From contig NZ_PGGM01000012.1 of assembly GCF_003010965.1 (NCBI RefSeq), positions 157,471-221,470 of the forward strand: a DNA stretch of 64,000 nucleotides, read 5' to 3'. Within the stretch, counting starts at the first letter, position 1. Each line of letters starts with the position of its first letter. Position numbers and translations under genes: made by a program. Below are positions 9,415 through 17,913 of the stretch, one piece after another. The DNA comes from Phyllobacterium sophorae. GTDB lineage: Bacteria > Pseudomonadota > Alphaproteobacteria > Rhizobiales > Rhizobiaceae. Under the pieces are notes generated by a model. That model did not search any database. It worked only from the letters and a program-made list of their open reading frames with translations, and was not told where the DNA came from.

Positions 9415-9915
9415 TTAAGCTGCCATTTCCTGGGCTTTTCTATTGATACCCCCTTCGGCCAGTTTGGTAAGTGCCCGATCCGTGGCAATCTCTTCTTCGA
9501 GGGTTTGAAGAAGAAGCGCCATCGCGTCTTTCAGTCCAAGCTCCGCTGCCCAGCGAGCCAACGTGCCATAGCGGGCGATTTCATAGTGCTCCACAGCCTG
9601 CGCCGATGAAACCAAACCGGCGTCTAAAGCCGGCTCGCCTTTGAATTCATCCAGAACTTCCTCGCCCTCGGCAATAATTCCTTCAATCGCATCGCATGTT
9701 TTTCCCTGGGCGCGCTTGCCGAAGATTTCAAAGACCTGTTGCAGGCGCTCGACATGCATTTCGGTTTCATCGCGGTGTTTTTCGAAGGCTGCCCTCAACT
9801 CGGAAGAAGCTGCCCCTTTAGCCATCTTCGGCAATGATTTCAGAATCTTGCGCTCGGCGTAGTAAACATCCTTCAGCGTCTCGTGGAACAATTTTTCCAA
9901 TGTCTTTTCGACCAT
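9415..9915 (-). CDS. YciE/YciF-like ferritin-fold stress protein (DUF892)
   Basis: A 166-residue four-helix-bundle protein of the DUF892 (YciE/YciF) family. The start at ATG 9915 is fixed by GGAGGAA at 9922-9928; the longer frame to 10284 is an artefact. It begins EKTLEKLFHETLKDVYYAE, the typical first helix, with further conserved acidic and His positions in FEKHRDETEMHVERL and in QAVEHYEIARYGTL, which form the di-iron-like site. The family is associated with osmotic and oxidative stress and peroxide handling. It is transcribed away from the envelope operon at 10.2-12.2 kb. Confidence 0.88.
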   Translation of the reverse strand: MVEKTLEKLFHETLKDVYYAERKILKSLPKMAKGAASSELRAAFEKHRDETEMHVERLQQVFEIFGKRAQGKTCDAIEGIIAEGEEVLDEFKGEPALDAGLVSSAQAVEHYEIARYGTLARWAAELGLKDAMALLLQTLEEEIATDRALTKLAEGGINRKAQEMAA

Positions 9916-10243
9916 AATACGTTCCTCCATAAATCCCGGCCACTTGTGTGACGAGTGCGAAAAGAACGAACCTTCATGGCGAATGTTCCCCGACCCTAGA
10001 GAAAAAGAACTTTGCGCTTGGGCGGTCAGCGGGATGCGAAACGTGAAGCAAGTAGACGAGACTGACCAGTCCACGGATGCCGAATGGCGAGTAATGTCCC
10101 GATCCTCGCAAGCCGCGTGGATGGCAGACACCTCAGCACAAAAAACATTTCCGGCGGGGAACAAGAGGGGTTGGTCGTGGTTCGCCACCCAATAGACCTC
10201 GTCCTTCAACGCAGAGCGTTGGCGAGAAATTGGGAGACCACAC
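9916..10243. other. Divergent promoter region, no gene
   Basis: About 330 bases between the YciE-like gene (minus) and the envelope operon (plus). The minus-strand frame extends through it by chance, but its sequence is unlike the family. It presumably holds two divergent promoters; none is clear enough to mark. Confidence 0.4.
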
Positions 10244-10791
10244 ATGCAGGACCATTCGAAAAATCCGTCTAAATCCAGCCCCACGGCAGATCACCCCGCC
10301 GCGCTGTCTGGGACCATTGAAACGAAGACGAGCTTTGAGGAGCTCAAGCGCAAAGCGGCTGACGACGTTGGAACGGTAAAAGAAAAGCAAAGGCACAGGT
10401 GCGTGATGCAGCTGGCAAGGCCGAAGAAATTGCATCGAAGCAAAAGAATATCGCCGCCCGTTATGCGGGCTCGATAGGCTCTGCCTTGGAAAAGGTGGGT
10501 TCCGAAATGCAGGGAGCCGATGATGCGGCCATAGGGAAGTACGCGAAGGAGCTGGGTTCCACAATCCAATCGTTCGCCAAAGATGTCGAGGACCGTAAGC
10601 TCAGCGATGTCGCAGGTATGGCCGAAGACTTTGGCCGCAAACAGCCGCTGGCATTTCTTGGCCTCGCCGCATTGGCCGGATTGGTGGCCAGTCGGGTCCT
10701 TACAGCGTCCGCTGATAGGCGCGCTCCTGCCGCGTCGAGTCCGGGCTCGACGCAAGACGGCTCCAACACGCAAAGGGAAGGACAACGCTGA
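10244..10791 (+). pseudogene. First gene of DUF3618 operon, with an apparent frameshift
   Basis: The first part (ATG 10244) reads MQDHSKNPSKSS, then TSFEELKRKAADDVGTVKE. Between 10382 and 10387, in an A-rich run, the coding potential moves to the frame that continues DAAGKAEEIASKQKNIAARY and ends at 10791 with a transmembrane-like segment PLAFLGLAALAGLVASRVL. Joined, this is a 180-residue protein with a helical amphipathic centre and one membrane helix, a usual partner of DUF3618 proteins. The shift at an A run may be a sequencing error. The last base of its stop is the first base of the next ATG. Confidence 0.6.
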
Positions 10792-11210
10792 TGTCCGATT
10801 TTAATCAAAACAAACCACTCCCCGAGTTGATCGGGGGTCTGCTTACCGATGTGACGGGATTGGTCCGGAAGGAACTTGAACTTGCCAAGACCGAAGCTTC
10901 AGAAAGTTTATCGCGGGCTCTTGGTGGCATTGAGTTTTTAGCCATCGGCCTGGTTTTCGCGATAGGTGCGCTCGGAGTGCTGTTGAGTGCCCTGGTAGCC
11001 GGGCTGGCTGCGTTCTTGATATCGCAGGGATTCACTCAATCTGCAGGAAATGGCCTATCGGCCCTTATAGTCGCTCTCTTGGTGGGTATTACCGCTTGGG
11101 TCATGATTTCCAAGGGGATAACTGCGCTTCGGGCAAACAATTGGACATTCGAGCGCACCGCAGCCTCCATCGGCCGCGACGCCGAAGTGGTAAAGGAGAA
11201 AACGTCATGA
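10791..11210 (+). CDS. Holin-superfamily membrane protein (phage_holin_3_6 type)
   Basis: A 139-residue protein. Residues 10-40 form an amphipathic helix (LPELIGGLLTDVTGLVRKEL), followed by two close membrane helices at about 44-72 and 82-105 (IGLVFAIGALGVLLSALVAG, then GLSALIVALLVGITAWVMIS). This is the arrangement of the family called putative holin superfamily III, found in bacterial envelope-stress operons and not limited to phages. It overlaps both neighbours (TGATG at the start, ATGA at the end), so the three genes are translationally coupled. Confidence 0.8.
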   Translation: MSDFNQNKPLPELIGGLLTDVTGLVRKELELAKTEASESLSRALGGIEFLAIGLVFAIGALGVLLSALVAGLAAFLISQGFTQSAGNGLSALIVALLVGITAWVMISKGITALRANNWTFERTAASIGRDAEVVKEKTS

Positions 11211-12199
11211 CATCATCTTCTGAAAGACAAAGCGCGGCCGAAATTCAACGCGATATTGAGGATGACCGCCGAAGGATTGAAGAGAGTATAGACGTCATTC
11301 AGGAACGGATGTCCCCAGGCCAGTTAATCGACGAAGTTCTCGGGTACCTGAAGAGCAGTGGGGGAGGCGCGTACGTCGCCAACCTTGGTAACGCGGTTAA
11401 GAACGATCCAATACCTGTCGCACTGATGGGAGTAAGTTTGGCTTGGCTCATGGCGGGGACGGGTACTGGCCGAGTTGACGACGGCAAATCGATCAGTTCA
11501 TTCGACAAACGGCCTGAGCATCCTCTGGCGACAGTCGATGGAGACATCCGTTGGATGGGTCCCGCACTGGATGAGGGGGACGCACAATACATGCACTTTG
11601 CCGACAGTGCCGGCAATCGTTTCAGAGCCTTGACCAACAATGCGGGCAAACGTGCAGGCCCGTTCCTGGACGACAGCGGCAAATCCTATCGGGGATTTGC
11701 AGATGCCGCTGGCAACCGCATTGAAGCCATCAAAGACCAAGCGGGTGCCATATGGGATGATGCATCGGACTGGCTCTCTGACACGTATCAGCAGGTCAGC
11801 GATGCGGCGGCCGGAGTGGCGGACCGTGTAAGCAGCCAGGCCCGGTCTGTTGGAGACACCTCCGCTTCTGCGGGAGCCGCGATACGGGACCAGACAAAAA
11901 GGCTTAACGAAACGATCCTCACGCACTTTCGCGACCAACCCCTGGTTGGGGGTGCACTTGCCTTTGCAGTCGGTGCTGCGATTGGGGCGGCCCTGCCTCA
12001 CACGGCGGCCGAGGATGCCGCCGTCGGAGAAGCAGCGCAAAACCTAAGGGATCGTGTTTCCGAAAAGGCGGAAGAAATTATCGACAAGGGCAAAGCCGCA
12101 GCATCTGACATTTATGAGCAGACCGTCGATGTTGCAGATGATGTTTACGATGCGGCCCTCGATCGGATCAAGGATTCCGGCAACGCTGGTCAGTCGTAG
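11207..12199 (+). CDS. DUF3618 envelope protein
   Basis: A 330-residue protein started at ATG 11207, which overlaps the preceding stop. Residues 8-40 are the DUF3618 signature (SAAEIQRDIEDDRRRIEESI and VIQERMSPGQLIDEVL). There is a membrane helix near 64-83 (PVALMGVSLAWLMAGTG), a central region of short repeats (FADSAGNRFRA, then FADAAGNRIEAI), and a second hydrophobic segment near 245-265 rich in Gly and Ala. The C-terminus is charged and helical (AEEIIDKGKAAASDIYEQ). Known family members are starvation- or stress-induced; here it ends the three-gene operon. Confidence 0.85.
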   Translation: MTSSSERQSAAEIQRDIEDDRRRIEESIDVIQERMSPGQLIDEVLGYLKSSGGGAYVANLGNAVKNDPIPVALMGVSLAWLMAGTGTGRVDDGKSISSFDKRPEHPLATVDGDIRWMGPALDEGDAQYMHFADSAGNRFRALTNNAGKRAGPFLDDSGKSYRGFADAAGNRIEAIKDQAGAIWDDASDWLSDTYQQVSDAAAGVADRVSSQARSVGDTSASAGAAIRDQTKRLNETILTHFRDQPLVGGALAFAVGAAIGAALPHTAAEDAAVGEAAQNLRDRVSEKAEEIIDKGKAAASDIYEQTVDVADDVYDAALDRIKDSGNAGQS

Positions 12200-12268
12200 G
12201 ATAGGTTTGCAATTTGGAGGGGGCGGTACTGCGCGTAGGATGGTTCGAGGCGTCCAGGGACGCGCTCG

Positions 12269-12442
12269 ATGATGGACGATGAAATGAAACGAAATCACCT
12301 ACAGCAGGTTGTTCGAAGGCAATTAAGTCAGGACGACATGACAGAGGCATTTCGCAGGCAGTACAATGTTTTCGCGCCTGACGATCGCTTCAAGAAATTG
12401 CTCGAGCAACTGGAGCAGGCGGAGAAAGCCCGAAAGGCCTAA
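12269..12442 (+). CDS. 57-aa charged helical protein, copy 2
   Basis: A 57-residue protein from ATG 12269, almost identical to the gene at 8253: MMDDEMKRN, VVRRQLSQDDMTEAFRRQYN, RFKKLLEQLEQAEKARKA. DNA similarity starts about 20 bases upstream of the ATG and stops near the end of the coding region. The stop (12440-12442) overlaps by four bases the stop of the DUF982 fragment on the other strand. Function unknown. Confidence 0.65.
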   Translation: MMDDEMKRNHLQQVVRRQLSQDDMTEAFRRQYNVFAPDDRFKKLLEQLEQAEKARKA

Positions 12443-12546
12443 AGCCGTTTGTGTGTGATGTAGATGCCTGCCTCTCTGGCAGCTGCAATAAAGGCATTCC
12501 GACAGGCCGTGCATGTAGCTTTACCCGCAACCGAATCAATACAGAT
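12439..12546 (-). pseudogene. 3' fragment of a DUF982 gene
   Basis: The minus-strand frame ends with KATCTACRNAFIAAAREAGI and then YITHKRL, very close to the end of the DUF982-like gene at 19442-19594 (AFIEAAREADIYIDHKRL). Upstream of about 12546 the frame becomes antisense to the zinc-ribbon gene and no longer resembles the family, and no start codon fits. It appears to be a 3' remnant brought next to the zinc-ribbon pair by rearrangement. Confidence 0.5.
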
Positions 12547-12586
12547 GCTTTGCTTGCTGGTGTTGATCGCCGTTGCGCATCGGCGA

Positions 12587-12787
12587 ATGACGTGCCGCCA
12601 ATGCGAGAAGGTTGGGTTCTTCGTCGCCAGCGATCTGGCCAATGTAAATGGCCACGGTCGATCGTTCGACAGTTTGGGCTTCCGGTGTAAGGAATGCGAT
12701 GCAGTCAATTGCGAAGTCGTGCTCTTCGAAGATGACCGCGACAGGGTCAACAAGAAGCGAATTTTGTGGCGTCCGGTGCAGATGTGA
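12587..12787 (+). CDS. Zinc-ribbon protein A, copy 1 (N-terminus lost)
   Basis: A 66-residue protein from ATG 12587: TCRQCEKVGFFVASDLANVN, a second knuckle CKECDAVNCE, then FEDDRDRVNKKRILWRP. It is about 85 percent like the gene at 22963-23220 over this part, but it lacks the N-terminal TLGQAARQGM stretch present there, where the DNA is instead a DUF982 fragment on the other strand. The frame stays open back to 12464 with unrelated sequence. Two CxxC pairs imply one bound zinc. The stop overlaps the GTG of protein B (GTGA). Confidence 0.6.
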   Translation: MTCRQCEKVGFFVASDLANVNGHGRSFDSLGFRCKECDAVNCEVVLFEDDRDRVNKKRILWRPVQM

Positions 12788-13038
12788 GCGGCCTATTGAG
12801 TCTCACTACCATCGGCGGATTGATCGACAATGGATACGTTCTACGGGCGTCTTGCAGCGCTTCGAAATGCCGCCATTGCGCGCGACTGGATCTTGAGGCG
12901 TCCGCTGCTAAGCTGGGCCGAGATCATGGCAGCATGCACAAAGACCTCGTTCCTTTGCTCTTCTGCTCGAAATGCGGATCGAAGAATATCGCTTTGATCC
13001 TGTCGAGCAAGGAGACCAAGGGGCGTGGGCACGCGTGA
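12784..13038 (+). CDS. Zinc-ribbon protein B, copy 1
   Basis: An 84-residue protein, taken from GTG 12784, which overlaps the stop of protein A by four bases; TTG 12796 is another option. It contains TTIGGLIDNGYVLRASC, CRHCARLDLEASAAKLGRDH and FCSKCGSKNIALIL. It pairs with the gene at 23223-23465. The layout (short helix, CxxC, DLEAxAxxLG helix, CSxCGS) matches small alphaproteobacterial zinc-ribbon proteins of unknown role and also resembles protein A, so A and B may share ancestry. Confidence 0.62.
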   Translation: MSGLLSLTTIGGLIDNGYVLRASCSASKCRHCARLDLEASAAKLGRDHGSMHKDLVPLLFCSKCGSKNIALILSSKETKGRGHA

Positions 13039-13402
13039 TTGTGGTTGAATTGAAATGCCGATTTATCGGCCTGTCTCGGAATCTGCTGCGCCGCATCGCG
13101 CGCGTTCAGGGCTGATGGCCGAAATTCGTACTTTTTCGGCTTCTTCGAGTGCCTCGGCGATCAGAGCAGCCCATTGCCTTCCTTGCTTGTCCTTGTGCGA
13201 AGATCAGAGAGCCTATCGCAAATCACCTCAATCTGCTGTCGGTTCGTTTGATCCATTGCGCTACTCCAAACTGACGACCCGACCTCTTTACTCAACACAA
13301 TTACAGATCGGGCCGCCACTGAGCATTGGGGCGTCAGCAATGTTACAATGCTCGCCGATGGTTAACGAATAGTTCGGTCGGCTCACCAAACTCCGGCATA
13401 GA
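13039..13402. other. Gap; possible relic of a small gene on the minus strand
   Basis: About 360 bases. On the minus strand, an ATG near 13256 begins MDQTNRQQIEVICDRLSDLR and stops early, while a different frame continues LIAEALEEAEKVRISAIS. This looks like another small frameshifted gene, but the evidence is thin. The rest holds nothing recognisable. Confidence 0.35.
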
Positions 13403-14866
13403 TCACTGAGCCGTGAGTGAGGATACTGCGCTGGCCTTCGAGACCGGTGGCGGGTTCCACTTCCCTGTCAGAGCCTCAGCCTTGGGTGCGTAGAGTCGCA
13501 TTGTCAAATTGTACGGCCCTTCGGGAGCCGGCAGCCAGTTCCATTCCTTATCCTTGCCAGGGCTCTCGTGCTGGAAGTAGAGATCGAGCGAACCGTCAGC
13601 GTTATACACGAACGGCATCCAGCTGCTGACCGCAAATCGGTTGATTGAGTTGCCGACCTGGAATCCCTTGTCGTCATACAGCGTCACCGACCAGAAGGCG
13701 TGGGCGGGGGGAATTTCGGCCTTGTCGAAGTGAATTGTGTAACTGTTCTTGCCATCGAGCGGCTGGCCGGTTTCGTCGGCAAGATTGAGGGGATAGATGG
13801 CGTCTTCGGGCAGGTTGGCACCGAGACCCTGCTGCGCAATGATGGCGCGTTTCAGGTAGTAGTTTCCATACACTCCCATGGTGTCGGTGTTCATCGACCA
13901 ACCGTTGGCGACCCGGGCAAGCGTTTTAAGCTTCCAGAGCATGAGCGCTTGTGCCTCCTGCGGAACGGTCGCGAGTGCCTTCTGGACAGCCGGATCCGCC
14001 TTGGACAGGTCAAAGCTCTTGCCCGGTTCGATGCCGATCCGCTTCATCCGTGCCAGGATCGGCTCGTCGGTGCTATGCGGCGGGATCACCTTCAACAGCT
14101 CGGCGGCATAGGTGAAATAGCGGTCTGCGGGCATGGTATCAACCTGAACCTTCGGTGGCGTTTTCATGTCAATCGACGTGTCGATCTTCACTTCGGCCGG
14201 CTTAGGATCCTTGCCCCATTCCGAGAGCAGCGTGATCTTGTAGCCGTCCTGAACCTTGTGAACGGCTTCATAGTCCGGCGGTCCGTCCGTTTTTGTTCGC
14301 CCGATGATCCAGACATAGGGTGTCGGTGCGTCGATCCTCTGGGTCCCTTCCGGCAGCTTGAACTCATCAAACTTCACCCGCAGGTCAGGCCGCCAGTTGG
14401 GCGGTGCGATGAGGAAGTGGCCCGTCCCGGTCCCAGTGGTTCGCCAGCCCGGGGAGGCAAACACGTCCGTCCACATGTCGAGCATGGGCAGAAGATAATA
14501 GCGTGCGCCGGTGTCAGGAGCCGAAACGACCACCGGCTCTTTCGTCAGATCGAGCCAGCCGCTCGAGTACAGCGTGTCGAAATTCGGACGTACCACCGCC
14601 TTCATATCCGCCGGCGGGAACTCGCGGATGTTGTTGAACTGATTGGCCGGACCACCAATGGCCCCCGACTTGGCCTCGACACTTGTCAGTTGCCTTCGGG
14701 TGATGTCCATCGACAGCAAGGGATAAAAATACACGTAGGCGTCCACACCTATCGCATGGGCCTCCTCCTCCGTGATCGCAGGCGGTGAGTTCTGGGCTAT
14801 CGCCCCTTGCGTTAATATTGGGCCAAAAAGAACACTCAAGAAGAGTGCAGTCGCCGTCCTGTTCAT
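13403..14866 (-). CDS. DUF1254/DUF1214 exported protein
   Basis: A 487-residue protein from ATG 14866, with GGGAGAA upstream. A signal peptide covers residues 1-25 (LFLSVLFGPILTQGAIA). The N-terminal half is DUF1254 (EEEAHAIGVDAYVYFYPLL, NQFNNIREFPPADMKAVVRP, NFDTLYSSGWLDL) and the C-terminal part is DUF1214 (FDKAEIPPAHAFWSVTLYD, then SPGKDKEWNWLPAPEGPYN). Such two-domain proteins are widespread and exported; their biochemical role is not established. It is monocistronic, with no neighbour that hints at a substrate. Confidence 0.88.
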   Translation of the reverse strand: MNRTATALFLSVLFGPILTQGAIAQNSPPAITEEEAHAIGVDAYVYFYPLLSMDITRRQLTSVEAKSGAIGGPANQFNNIREFPPADMKAVVRPNFDTLYSSGWLDLTKEPVVVSAPDTGARYYLLPMLDMWTDVFASPGWRTTGTGTGHFLIAPPNWRPDLRVKFDEFKLPEGTQRIDAPTPYVWIIGRTKTDGPPDYEAVHKVQDGYKITLLSEWGKDPKPAEVKIDTSIDMKTPPKVQVDTMPADRYFTYAAELLKVIPPHSTDEPILARMKRIGIEPGKSFDLSKADPAVQKALATVPQEAQALMLWKLKTLARVANGWSMNTDTMGVYGNYYLKRAIIAQQGLGANLPEDAIYPLNLADETGQPLDGKNSYTIHFDKAEIPPAHAFWSVTLYDDKGFQVGNSINRFAVSSWMPFVYNADGSLDLYFQHESPGKDKEWNWLPAPEGPYNLTMRLYAPKAEALTGKWNPPPVSKASAVSSLTAQ

Positions 14867-15271
14867 GTCGTTCTCCCGTTGCTGTTCTAAGCTGTGCCTA
14901 TCCTCCAATTCGCAATCAGCTTGTTGCAATCAGCTTGCCTTGAAAGCCACAATGCTAATGAAAAATTGCCAGGACTAGCGAATACAAGACTAGAAATTTG
15001 TGAAAGGGCGGGAAGTACGTTACGGTTACAAGGGCGCTATGAAACGCCAAGTGGCAAAGAAATACATCGAAGGTGCTACCGGTGTTCCCACACCTTTATT
15101 GCAGACAATACTTTAACAAGCGCCAAAGCCGGAAGCAGAAAGCTGCTCGGTATCAAGCCGAGCAACAGTCCTCCTCAAAGGAGCTGGGCCTCAGCGCGAC
15201 GCCTATTGAGTGGTGGGTCAAGCGGAACATTCTTCCGCGCTGATTTGTTCCGATCATAAGGAGAAACTGAT
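14867..15271. other. Gap; possible basic peptide gene on the plus strand
   Basis: About 400 bases. The region 15063-15243 on the plus strand reads as a small basic protein ending KELGLSATPIEWWVKRNILP with a stop at 15243, but I could not place a start with confidence. A 25-codon frame at 15039 is a shadow or relic. Not called as a gene. Confidence 0.35.
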
Positions 15272-15444
15272 ATGGGTGATCCGATACCTGCTCCGGAACA
15301 GAGCCAATACCGTTGCCTCATGAACCGCCCACACAGTTCCGGGCCCGAACCAATACCTCCGTAAAGGAGCCACCGCCGGATCATGTGGCGGATGAGTCAC
15401 CTCTACCAAACCCTGACGAGATACCGGAACCGAAACATGTTTGA
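15272..15444 (+). pseudogene. Proline-rich small protein, frameshifted
   Basis: ATG 15272 follows a good AAGGAG site and gives MGDPIPAPEQS, then the frame is lost; other frames continue PIPLPHEPPTQ and KEPPPDHVADESPLPNPDEI and end at 15444. Rhizobia carry short proteins of this Pro/Asp/Glu-rich type starting the same way. At least one shift is needed to rebuild it, so it is called a pseudogene. Confidence 0.4.
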
Positions 15445-15488
15445 TCGATCTGGGTGGAACAATTAAAATTTGGAAGAGACCCCGTCTG

Positions 15489-15761
15489 ATGACTAAAGCC
15501 GATGATACGATAAAGGCTGAGCGTAAGGCCAAGGCGGCTGAAAGGATGCGTAAGTGGCGGGCCGCTAATCCGCAGAGCCCCGACCAAAAGACCAAGGCAG
15601 CAGAGAAATCTCGCAAGTGGCGGCAAGTGAATAAGCAGCGCCACAACGCTTACATGCAGGCCTGGCGTGATGCTAATCGCGATAAAGTCAATTTCTACCA
15701 AAGGGCCCGCCGACAAAAGGCCCGGGCCGCGAAAAACGCGGCAAGCTCGAGCGAGTCGTGA
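15489..15761 (+). CDS. Basic helical-repeat protein
   Basis: A 90-residue, highly basic protein from ATG 15489. It contains two or three copies of a motif of the form K-A-A-E-x-x-R-K-W-R (AAERMRKWRAANPQ, AAEKSRKWRQVNKQ, AYMQAWRDANRDK). These Trp/Arg helices resemble those in front of HNH nucleases and in some phage DNA-binding proteins, but no nuclease domain follows. DNA binding is a guess from charge. The frame opens upstream at 15441 but lacks a ribosome site there. Confidence 0.55.
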   Translation: MTKADDTIKAERKAKAAERMRKWRAANPQSPDQKTKAAEKSRKWRQVNKQRHNAYMQAWRDANRDKVNFYQRARRQKARAAKNAASSSES

Positions 15762-16101
15762 CCAGTCGTTGACTCCGTGTGGATCAGAGCAGGGGCGTCG
15801 ACGTTCCCTACTTATTGTGGATCCTCGCCCGCAACATCATTATGACTCTGCCGGGGGGAGTCCACTTGATCCAATTCCAGTCGGTCACATTTGCCGCCGG
15901 CCAGCCGAAGGTCGCGCTTCCGGCCGTTCCATGAACGTTTGTCCGGGTATGGCGGCCTGCGCGGGTCACTGATCAGCTCTATTTCCGACATGCGCAGTTG
16001 AAAACAATTTGCCTTTCGAGGTCTCCACGCGAAGGCTTTCCACGGAACGCTTCCTACGGTCATATCTGAAGCAGAGAAGCAATTGGGCGCTATCCGTTAA
16101 A

Positions 16102-16252
16102 GGGCGAGAGATCAAGGTCAAAGTGGGTGAAGGCGTGAGAATGTGGTTCGGATATGAGCTCTCGGAGGATGGCGTATGGGAGGCCGTCTGCTACCGCACA
16201 AACTTCGGTCGCCGTCCACCTTTGGAAGATAGCCTACGCACTGAAATGGTCA
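16102..16252 (+). pseudogene. Truncated copy of the RMWFGY small-protein gene
   Basis: This stretch encodes GEGVRMWFGYELSEDGVWEA, CYRTNFG and SLRTEMV, about 90 percent like the intact gene at 25484-25696 at DNA level. Homology ends abruptly at the Val codon near 16250, exactly where a terminator-like hairpin begins, so the last 23 residues are replaced by a frame read through the hairpin. The upstream part (16009-16070) instead resembles DNA at 17350-17400. The locus therefore looks like a recombination mosaic. Confidence 0.5.
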
Positions 16253-16286
16253 AGCGCACTGGCCCAATGAGGGCCGGTGCGCTTTT
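16252..16286 (+). terminator. Terminator-like hairpin
   Basis: The 12-base arms GCGCACTGGCCC (16254-16265) and GGGCCGGTGCGC (16271-16282) pair fully, counting one G-T pair, with a 5-base loop, and are followed by TTTT. A close relative lies at 19099-19131. Confidence 0.65.
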
Positions 16287-16469
16287 AGCGCGTCGAGTTG
16301 CTTCCCGCTTGCTTATGGCCAGCGTGATTGAGTGCCAGAGCGACCAAACGCTCGCCAGCGGTCAAATACGAGAACTTTTTATCTCAGCCAAAGATTGATA
16401 CGACATTGATATAGTTTGATATTCTGTATGATTAGTTTGTAGGATGGCCTGTGTTGGAGGTCTGTAGGA

Positions 16470-17180
16470 ATGATTGAGTACCGGCTGTTTAACACCAAGG
16501 TTGACGGCGACGTGGGGAAAATCGTGTCGAAGAAAATCCGTTGGCTGGTCACAATTTGTGTAATAGTAGCGGCCTTTTTGGGGTATGGTTTCTACAATTC
16601 TTCTGTTTTCAGATTCCGTTATCAAGTGACTGTTGAGGTCGGAACTCCTGACGGTATTAAATCTGGCGTATCAGTAGTTGAGGCCGTTTATTGGAGAAAC
16701 CGTTTTGGTCATCTGTTTCTCGGCCCCGGGTTCCCTTCGACTATTTTAGGGGAGGCTTTGTTCGTCGATCTCGGCCGCGGGCAGAATTTGTTGCCAACAT
16801 TGACAACGATCGAATCAAATTCACGAAAGTTGACAAGGCCAGAGTATCTTCCGTTGCGCTTGTATAATTTGCCTTGGGGGCGAACAAACGCGGTTGACGC
16901 TATGAAAGATGCCATCCAAAGGGCGAATAATAGCGGAAGCAGAATGTTAAGCTTCGATATGCTGCCTCTGTTGATTAGGTTTCGTGACATTAGGGATCCG
17001 ACTTCTTTCGAAGAGCTCGATCCTAATGACTTAGCGTCGAAATATGGACCCGGATACTCACTCAAGTCTGCCACTTTAAAACCCAGCACTGATGAAATTA
17101 CAGATCAGCTTGATAGGATACTGGTTTGGCTTCCCGCGTTGAAAAACAGGCGCTCGATGGGGGAACTACAGAACGTATGA
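16470..17180 (+). CDS. Membrane-anchored protein of unknown function
   Basis: A 236-residue protein, AT-richer than its neighbours. Residues 22-42 form a single membrane helix (IRWLVTICVIVAAFLGYGFY) after a short basic N-terminus, so most of the protein faces the periplasm. It starts there with a beta-rich segment RYQVTVEVGTPDGIKSG and SVVEAVYWRN, which I recall as a recurring opening in uncharacterised rhizobial proteins. The remainder is polar, without conserved cysteines. It is flanked by recombined gene fragments, so it may be a recently acquired gene. Confidence 0.68.
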   Translation: MIEYRLFNTKVDGDVGKIVSKKIRWLVTICVIVAAFLGYGFYNSSVFRFRYQVTVEVGTPDGIKSGVSVVEAVYWRNRFGHLFLGPGFPSTILGEALFVDLGRGQNLLPTLTTIESNSRKLTRPEYLPLRLYNLPWGRTNAVDAMKDAIQRANNSGSRMLSFDMLPLLIRFRDIRDPTSFEELDPNDLASKYGPGYSLKSATLKPSTDEITDQLDRILVWLPALKNRRSMGELQNV

Positions 17181-17229
17181 ACCCACTGATGATCGGATCT
17201 AATGATTTAAAGAAAGAGGAATAATAGCA

Positions 17230-17517
17230 ATGACAGACCCGCCGTTCTTCGTGCAACGCCGTGCAAAAGGTCTGTCAAAGACTCAAGTAGCCAAAACTCT
17301 CGGAAGGCATCAGCCTTTTATTGCCAATATTGAAAGCGGCCAGACATGCGTAGTTGAAACTAATTTACCTTTCGAGGTGTCCCGGCGAAACCTTCTCGCA
17401 AGCGCGGGTTCGCCATTAAGGTCCAGCGACAAAATGATTAAAAAACTGATGTTGTGTAGCGTCAATAGTTTGTCTGCCAGCGGACATTTCAGGCTGATGG
17501 CCGCCCTGACCGCTTGA
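17230..17517 (+). CDS. XRE-type helix-turn-helix protein, probably truncated
   Basis: A 95-residue protein with an XRE-like HTH in residues 8-38 (RRAKGLSKTQVAKTLGRHQP and FIANIESG). The segment after the HTH (VVETNLPFEVSRRNLLASAG) resembles DNA at 16000-16060, and the tail looks unrelated to XRE proteins, so the gene is probably a short remnant or a fusion. GAGGAAT lies upstream of the ATG. It would bind DNA as a dimer if functional. Confidence 0.5.
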   Translation: MTDPPFFVQRRAKGLSKTQVAKTLGRHQPFIANIESGQTCVVETNLPFEVSRRNLLASAGSPLRSSDKMIKKLMLCSVNSLSASGHFRLMAALTA

Positions 17518-17913
17518 CCCTGATGACGTGCGAGAACCGCCGAAACAAGTTGAGGGTGAGGCCCAACGCTGGGGGTTTGGAGAGAGGCGCTGGGCCTCGG
17601 CTGAATCCCGGGGTGAGATAATCAGCTGCCGAATATTATTCCTTTTCAGATCTCCTTGATAGTAGCCACTTAGGTTGAAGAAATAGTTCTAAACTTGCTG
17701 TTTTTCGGAAAAAAACGATCGGCTAGTGGTCAGGGCGGCGGTGGTTTTCCTTCGCTGTCTGCAGGCCGGTTTCCGCCGGGACTGCAGTTGGTCCTTGCGC
17801 GTTTCTGAACATGCAAAAATAAGGCCGATGGGGTATTGCTCACATTATGCCCATTGACCTTCGCTACCGAACAAAGCGCTCAAGCTGGTCTTGTGCGCTT
17901 TTCCTTGTGGGAT
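17518..17913. other. Gap with a long hairpin
   Basis: About 395 bases without a gene. GAGGCCCA at 17558-17565 pairs perfectly with TGGGCCTC at 17591-17598, and three more base pairs form inside after one mismatch. No U-run follows on either side, so this is more likely a REP-like palindrome or structured RNA than a terminator. Confidence 0.45.

Noticed and set aside
9916..10284. N-terminal extension of the YciE-like frame
   Set aside because: A strong ribosome site precedes ATG 9915, and the extra residues do not resemble the family.
10382..10387. Programmed frameshift at the A-rich run
   Set aside because: The run GAAAAG does not match the usual slippery heptamers, and no downstream stem stands out; a base loss or read error is simpler.
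13700..14788. 362-codon plus-strand frame
   Set aside because: It lies wholly antisense to the DUF1254 gene, which has a clear signal peptide and domains.
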